A DNA stretch of 64,000 nt from Proteromonas lacertae. Lineage: Eukaryota > Sar > Bigyra > Opalinata > Proteromonadidae. The number at the start of each line of letters is the position of its first letter. Within the stretch, counting starts at the first letter, position 1. The notes below the pieces were generated by a model. It searched no databases and had not been told where the DNA came from. It saw only the letters and a list, made by a program, of their open reading frames with translations. The translations under genes and the position numbers were made by a program. Positions 57,201 to 64,000 of this stretch are shown here, piece after piece. Where the stretch lies: positions 1 through 64,000 of the forward strand of contig NGBS01000901.1 in NCBI GenBank assembly GCA_002245135.1. The letters are read 5' to 3'.

Positions 57201-60059
57201 TCAATCCAACACTAAGGTATAATTCCCAGAATGTAGATTTTCACAAAATGAATAAATTGTATTATCAGTTTCTATTTTTTCATACTGATTTTCTGAAAAT
57301 ACAAGCTTTCCATTTGAATCAAATAACAACATCACATATGAAAAATCATCATTTGATTTAAGTAAAACTCTTGTTGTTTTATTAATTGTCAATTTATATT
57401 GAGGTAATTGAGTGTAACTTCCTTCCTTTCTGCATTCTCCACCATCTTTTACATCTCCTGCGATCTTATATTCTATAAACTCATCTTCACACTTTAATAA
57501 TGATAAATCAGTTACTATTGGAGATTCTAATCTTACATGAATTTTACAATTGTTGTTGTTGTTTATTAAATAAGGAACAAACATATATTCACCTTTTTCT
57601 ACTTCACATTCACAAGCATTCTCATTAATCTGAATAACCATTCTTTTAATTGTATTATTATTGTCATCGCAATAAATTCTATTACCTCCTTTAAATAAAA
57701 ATCCAGCTACTCTCTCATTTTCACATTTCAAATAAATAAATATTTCTGTTTTTTCTTTTACTGCAATTTTCAATTGAGGTAGCATATAAAACAACTCTCC
57801 CATCAAGTTATAATCAGTTATCCAATCTAAACTTACTTGTCTATTATACTGAAATCTTTCCATAGGCAATGGTTTATGAGATATTATCATATTCTTACAA
57901 AACACCTATTATATCAATATACATATACATTAATATTATACTCTTATAGTAATTGGTATTGGATATAAGTGATTTTCTTTTAAATAGGATACTATAACAA
58001 ATTTTGATTTCTTATCAATGCATATTCTTTCCCCCCACACTTTTGATGGATTGTAAATTCTTTTCTATATTCAATATAACAATTTGATACTTATACTGTT
58101 GAAGGGTCTTTCACAATTCTTTTACACTCTTCTCCTGTAATATCAACGAAGTTAATTAATTAAGATAATACTAAAGATATATTATGTTAAAGATATTTCA
58201 ATGAAAATATTTATTACTGAATCATTTTCATCTTTACTATGTCTTTCAAACTCAAAATATACTTCTCCATTATTACCTTCTTTTGGTGTAACTTCAAATG
58301 AATACTGATGTCTGAAATATACTTGGCTAGGCACGAATCTTGACAAAATATAATTGAAACTTTTATCATATGGATATATTTCTTTTTGATATGCAATAAC
58401 TCTAAATAAATTACATTGATTAAGATAAATAATACATTCCATCACAATTATGCAATAATTTTTCATTTAAAAGAAACCAAGCAGCATTTACATGACAAAA
58501 ACAATCAGCAGATTCTTCAGTATAACCAATGTACTATTCCATAATAATAATCATACTATAGAATTACTTTTTTATGTCTATCATCCCATATATTATTATT
58601 AATATACCAAGGTCCTTTTATACCATGAGCATTACCAACTAAAATCCACTTTTCACCTTTATATTCTCGATACTATAACAATACATAATAAACAAAATAA
58701 CATACAGCTAATATAGCGTATCTATGATTGTAACAATAAATACTTTCATCTAAATCTCCTTTTTCTTCTTTAACACTATCAAACGATGAAATAATTAATC
58801 CTTTACTATATAAATCATATAATTCTTTCCATATTTCATCTAAGTTTTCTACCAATTCAGTTGAAGTATAATACCTACTTGCGCAACCAGTAAAACAGGA
58901 TAATTCACAACTGAAATAATAACCTGTGTAGAATACTTTTAATATCGCTTTCTCTAATAAACTAACCCACAATTCAGTTTGAAGTAATGATTGACCAATA
59001 AGCACATTAGCATTATCTTTGCCTATAAATTGCAAATCATCAACTATAACACTTCTATAACTACCATTGACATATAATTTAATAACATATTTACCATAAG
59101 GATTGTAAATTGGCCAATCGTCTTTGTTTTGTGGATATATCATATTCTTCAAATAGGTTGTTCCATATAATGCCATATGATTAGCAATTGCCATTACTGG
59201 CGAAATATTTGCACAATCTCCCACAATCATTTGTTCTACAGATGGAGCTAAAAACCCATCTTTAACTACAACTTCTGGAACTACAGAATAAAACTCATGA
59301 GGTCTTCTCCAAACACCTTTATTTTCTTTTCTAATATCTTCAATTTTTCTATAATCAAAGTCATCATTGAAATATTCTTCGTCAGTATCAAATCTTGTAT
59401 TATAAAGCTCATATTCACTAAATATATTGACCTGTACATCACCGATTGTAGAAGAATCTTTCAGTATTTTTGTTTGCTCATTTTCTTCTTTTTGATGATA
59501 TATATATTTATCTTCTTTTGGATACGACTGTAAAAACTGTTTAACATTATATAAATAATTCTCTTTCTCTTTCTGATCTTCTTCTGATAAGCTGTTAGTA
59601 GAATTAAGCAGATCTTTTGCTAAATTTAACAATCTTCGAGCTTCCAAGTTTTTTCCAGCCGATTTTAATGTCTGCGCGTATTCTAAACAGAATTTACCTT
59701 TCAAATAGTCCATTGGAGTTGTGAATACCTTATTTGGATAATTTAAAAAGCGATACTATAATTATACAATCTCTTATACATTATTAAGCTGATTCTCTGA
59801 TTTACTATCAATTTCCTTGATCTTCTTCAGTATTTCAGATATACGGTTTATGTTCTTTTCATAACTATGAAAATAGATAAATAATACTTACTCAGGGTTT
59901 TGTGGATAAGCAGTCAAAACATAATAGCCATATAAAGCCTGAAAATACAAGCTTCTGGCATATAACCACATCTCCTTCTTCTCCTTCTTTTCACCCTATG
60001 AATATATTTTAAATACATAATACTTCTTTTATAAGTTTTTCTATGTCTTTTAAATTCAT
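57201..60059 (-). CDS. calpain-7/PalB-like cysteine protease with MIT region
   Basis: ATG at 60059 (MNLKDIEKLIKE), then introns of 28, 27 and 24 nt. MIT-like helices come first (GEKKEKEMWLYARSLYFQALYGYYVL; YLKGKFCLEYAQTLKSAGKNLEARRLLNLA). Calpain core: Cys in QMIVGDCANISPVMAIA, YNPYGKYVIKLYVNGSYRSVIVDD, ELWVSLLEKAILKVF, His in YNHRYAIL, Asn region WILVGNAHGIKGPW. C2L beta-sandwiches follow, ending SGNYTLVLD and a TGA at 57201. CAPN7/PalB proteases work with ESCRT-III through MIT domains. The join after FIE at about 58205 is unresolved. Only ~120 bp separate its stop from the next gene, whose first domains look like further C2L modules, so one longer protein is possible. Confidence 0.78.
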
Positions 60060-60095
60060 TATAACCAAAATTTACACTCAAACCACGAACCTACG

Positions 60096-60102
60096 TCAAG
60101 CC
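60096..60102 (-). promoter_or_regulatory. TCAAGCC/GGCTTGA motif upstream of the calpain gene
   Basis: GGCTTGA on the gene strand, 37 nt before the ATG, in the 140-bp gap after the upstream Hsp70 gene. Confidence 0.38.
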
Positions 60103-60199
60103 AAAATTTCAATTTTTACAGTTGAATTAGCCAATAAGGAATAATCACTGATTAAATAAGTAAAACTTAATAATTAAATTAGTTATATTATCAAGGATA

Positions 60200-61120
60200 T
60201 TAATTATTCAACTTTTTTGTTTGATTCTTCAAATTTTCAATCAAATAATCAACCTCTTTTTCTTTCTTTTCAATTTCTGATAATGGCTTGTTAATACTTT
60301 CATCATTATCTAATTCAGACAATATTAAGTTCAATTTAATGTTTATATCGTTTATAACTGTATTTGTATGATTTGTATCAACACATAGATATGTTGATGT
60401 ATTTAATAATAATATGAACATTATATATATATATATATATATATATACTTAGTAAATTCTATACACTCTTTTAAGTTAATTATCTTTTGTCTCTTTATAT
60501 CTTTAATCACCATACACTTTTCATTCAAATTTAAATAATTTAAATATTTCACTATTTTGTCAGTTTCTGTATTATTATTATCATCACTACTGTTATATTT
60601 TATATGAATAACTATTTTTGATAATATATCAACACAATAATTGATTATATTTTCATCATTTTCATTACACAAATCACAAAGAAAAGAGCAGATGATTGGA
60701 TAAGATTTTAATGATAGTTGATTCAAATAAGATAAATTTGTTGTTGGTGATTTGTTTTTGATTTTTTTACATATAAATGTCATTATATTCTTTGTTGGAC
60801 TTGATTTTATATGAGATAATATTTTATCACATTTTGATAAATAACTGATTTTCTATTAACATTAATAATAATAATAAATATTATACCATATTCTCTACTA
60901 TTGAATTATATTTAAAATCTATTCCATTTCTATTTCTCATTCTTCCACTTGTTGGACTTATTAAATCTCTTTCAGCTTTTTTACTTATTTTAATTTCTTC
61001 TAGTATAAATGAAAATGCAGATTGATAGAGTGAAGAAGATGGAATTTCGAAATTTTCATCCATCACATATTCCATTGATTCATCAACATAACTCTATTAT
61101 CATTACAATAACATTAATAT

Positions 61121-61154
<34 letters not shown>

Positions 61155-64000
61155 CACTTAATAATTTGATAAATTCTTTGATTTCTATTTTTATATGTTT
61201 AAAGATATTCAAATATTTTAAATGATTCTTATGTAATAATAGGAAGATTTCTATATAATATTTATAAGATAATAACTGATTTGAATTAGGTCTATCATCT
61301 AGACAATCTAATAATGGATTTAGTTTGTTTATTATTTCATTTTCTATTTCATTTATATTATCTTCCAACTCTTTTTCTTTTTCATTCATTTCGTCATTTT
61401 CTGAATAATCAATCATTATGTCAGAAAATTTATCATTTATATTGAATTTCAGTTTTCTTTCTTTTATTAGATTATATAATATACATCCTTCAGATACACT
61501 TTCATATTTGTAATTCTCACAATTATTATTGTTATTATTATTATCACTTTTACTTTTACTATCTTCATTTGATTTCGTTGATTTAAAGGTAATATTTTCT
61601 TTGGTTGTGTTATTATTATTGGTTTTACTGTTGAGATTATCTTCTCTTTCTAATAAACTCAAATTCAATTCTTTATAATATGAATCATATTCTCTCATTT
61701 TAGATTTTATTGATTCTTGAATTATTTTGATTTTGTTTGTTCCACCTACTAATACACATTCTAATTGTTTCAATGTTATTGGATTTAAGTCTGAATCTTT
61801 GATTGTATTATCTATTAACTGATTTAACTGCTTTAAGAATCTAGAATCTTTCAAAATCTTATTGAATTCTTCTTTGGTTATTGTTAATTTTAAGTCTTCA
61901 TTATCAAAATGTAAAAAATTGGGTATGCTAATTGCTACACTATTCACTTCTTCTTCACTTAATTTCTCTTTACCGATTTTTAATCCTGTGTATAATTTCT
62001 TACATTTTCTAATATCTTTTGTTATTAATTCTTTTGATTTTATCTTATTTAATACTTCATGAACTAATAAATCATCTATTGTTGAACCATTTATTGAAGT
62101 GTCATAATGATGAGATAATATTTCTAGACCATTTATTGATTCTTCTTCATTTTCTTCATATACATTATCATCATCTACATCTTCATTATTTGTATATTTT
62201 ACTATTGTGCAGTTACTATAAGATGAACCTATATCAATTATTAAACTATAATGTTCTTTCACAAAATTTTCTATATTTCGATATCCATAATTTATCGATG
62301 TTGATAAATAAGAAGGAATGATTTCTTTACATCTCAATCCAATCATATTACAATATTCCATTATTAATATTCTTTTACTTTCATCGAAATATGAAGGAAC
62401 AGATATTATTATGTCTTTTTTTACTTCTTCTTCTTCTTCTTTCTCTTCTGATTCAAAATCATTATCATTTTTATTATTCTCATTCATATTGATTATTTCT
62501 TTTATTTTACTTAATAACATTATATATAATTCATCTATTAAGAATATCTGTTTTCTATATTCATATTCTACTAGATATGCTATTTTGTTTAATGTTCTGT
62601 TTAATCTTATAGGTTTTAATCCAATTTTATGTTGAAGTTCGTTTTTCATTTCATCATCATATATTCTACCAAAATATTGAGTAAAATTTGTAATGGCATT
62701 ATTATAGTCTTTATTATGCTAATTAAAATAGAAATATTATTATTATACTATATCATCAACTACATTTCCTATACAACGATAATTGCCTTTGAATAAAATT
62801 CCACATCTATATTTCAATAGAATATTAAAAATTGATTGATATTATTATACGTTGTTTGTTCTTTTTGGTATTCATTCAATAATGGAGATATTGTCTCATT
62901 CATATTATCATAATAACATATTCGAATTGATTGATTTCCTATATCAACTCCATAACAATCACATATATTATCATCAATCACATCTTCTTCTTTATCTTCT
63001 TCTTCCTTCTTCTTCATTTGTTATTGTTGTTGGTGTGAATAAAGGAGGAGGAGAATCATTCACAAAATGATTATGTCGATTAGTTGGTTTTAGAGGAGTT
63101 TTATATTCATAATTATCATTAAATATTTGATTATCTTCATCATTATTCTCATTATTATAATGAGTGTTTTCTGTGTTATTGAAGTTATTATTATCTTCAA
63201 ATTCATCTTGAAAAGAATCATTATCATCATTATTATTCTCATTATTTCTTTTATTATTTTTGCTATGATGTTTATTGTTAGTGTTTGAGTTGTTGTTGTT
63301 ATTTACCATCTCTTTTAATGTATTAATCTCTTCTTCTATCTCTTTAATTCTCTTTTCATTATCATCGTTCTTACTTTTTAATTCATTTATTTCATTTTCC
63401 TTTTTATTATCTTTGTCATTTTCTGTTGAATAGGTTTGTATTTCAATATCATTCATTTTAGGCTTTTTCTCTTTTTCTTTTTCGTTTTTCTCTTCTAATA
63501 CTTTTATCTTATCATTCAGCTCATTTATATATTTGTCTTTTTTATTCATTTCTTCTAATGTTAAATTATTTTGGATTCCTACATCATTCATTTCTACTTT
63601 TCTTTCTTCTTGTTTTTCTTGATGTTGTTTCAATATTTCTATTTCATTTTTAATTTCTATTATCATTTTATCTTTTTCTAATATGATTTCTTTCATATTC
63701 TCATTTTCTTTAATCAACTTATCTATAATATCATCTTTTTCAGTATTTTCTTCTTTCTTTTCATCTTCATCATCTTCATTTATATTTTCTTTCACTTTTA
63801 ATTCTTCCATTTCATTTTCCAATTCTTTTATTCTTTCTTCTTTTCTTTCTAACTCATCTTTCATCTCATCTAATTCTTTACCACTTGATGAATTATTTTC
63901 TTCAGTTTCATTAATTATTAAATCATTATGATCTTCTAATATCGTTAATATTAATGAATCTATTTTACTTTCATTCATTATTAAAAATGATTCACTTTTA
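60200..64000 (-). CDS. second coiled-coil / Hsp70-like gene, 5' end beyond window
   Basis: The frame is open to the right edge. A coiled coil (KELDEMKDELERKEERIKEL and similar) and an Asn/Asp-rich linker run to about 63000, where a one-base shift in a GAAGAAGAAGG tract separates it from CDCYGVDIGNQSIRICYYD. Hsp70 exons follow as in copy A: SVPSYFDESKRILI, IIDIGSSYSNCTIV, CVLVGGTNKIKII, SVSEGCILYNLI. Here the frame continues past SEND into EMNEKEKELEDNINEIENEI without the insertion seen in copy A. C-terminal exons end near 60200 (LKNQTKKLNN). An intron near 62718-62750 interrupts the N-lobe. Whether calpain modules precede it lies outside the window. Confidence 0.68.
60990..62583 (-). repeat. 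Hsp70 duplicated block, copy B
   Basis: Partner of 52775-54365. The divergent patch here is about 61882-62030 and encodes KSKELITKDIRKCKKLYTG to FDNEDLKL in place of the copy A residues. Confidence 0.88.

Noticed and set aside
1-64000. Ciliate- or Streblomastix-like reassignment of stop codons
   Set aside because: Conserved genes end at TAA, TAG or TGA at expected family lengths, and no in-frame stop falls at conserved Gln positions.
1-64000. CRISPR arrays, operons or Shine-Dalgarno signals
   Set aside because: None present; spliced genes and eukaryotic families show this is nuclear DNA.

Overview
This is AT-rich nuclear DNA from an intron-bearing microbial eukaryote that uses the standard code (TAA, TAG and TGA all end genes). 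Most introns that can be placed by frame continuity are tiny (about 25-45 nt), start GTAT/GTAA/GTG and end in TAG; a few look longer. A YqhD-type iron alcohol dehydrogenase and an isoamylase-type debranching enzyme are compatible with an anaerobic or microaerophilic protist (metamonad- or anaerobic-amoeba-like), but the lineage cannot be fixed from this window.

Layout. 1-2.8 kb: the 5' part of a Polinton/Maverick-type DNA polymerase B (minus strand, running off the left edge), a small orphan gene and GC-richer palindromes. 2.8-11.8 kb: a 3.08-kb inverted repeat (2838-5921 / 8696-11779) around a 2.8-kb spacer. The left arm belongs to a complete AMPK/SNF1-like kinase and carries gamma-SNAP. The right arm has gamma-SNAP and runs into an intact alcohol dehydrogenase but holds only the kinase C-terminus. 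A third, 0.6-kb piece lies at 15.6-16.2 kb. 13.5-19.6 kb: a NEK kinase, a decayed BTB-BACK gene, an RS/His-rich zinc-finger protein and a pseudokinase relic. 19.8-21.6 kb: a compact element with ~0.36-kb terminal inverted repeats. 21.9-33.3 kb: a giant Sfi1-like/ankyrin/coiled-coil protein, a leucine-rich-repeat protein and a pseudokinase.

33.5-52 kb is dense with housekeeping and secretory genes: a polytopic membrane protein, a GH35 protein lacking its nucleophile, a TEX264-like protein, a membrane-anchored helical protein, a Cys/His-rich protein with an organelle-type leader, a degenerate WEE1-like pseudokinase, a CCCH zinc finger-3'-5' exonuclease-YbaK fusion, exosome subunit RRP41, a secretory-type GT41 (OGT/SPY-like) transferase, a type I membrane protein and a GH13 isoamylase.

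52-64 kb (minus strand): a calpain-7/PalB-like protease followed by a gene joining calpain-type beta-sandwich modules, a long coiled coil and an Hsp70/Hsp110-type ATPase. A second coiled-coil-Hsp70 gene lies upstream, sharing 1.6 kb of near-identical DNA interrupted by a short divergent patch. The most unusual items are this calpain-module/coiled-coil/Hsp70 architecture, the CCCH-exonuclease-YbaK fusion, the reciprocally truncated inverted repeat, and a TCAAGC/GCTTGA motif found upstream of many start codons.
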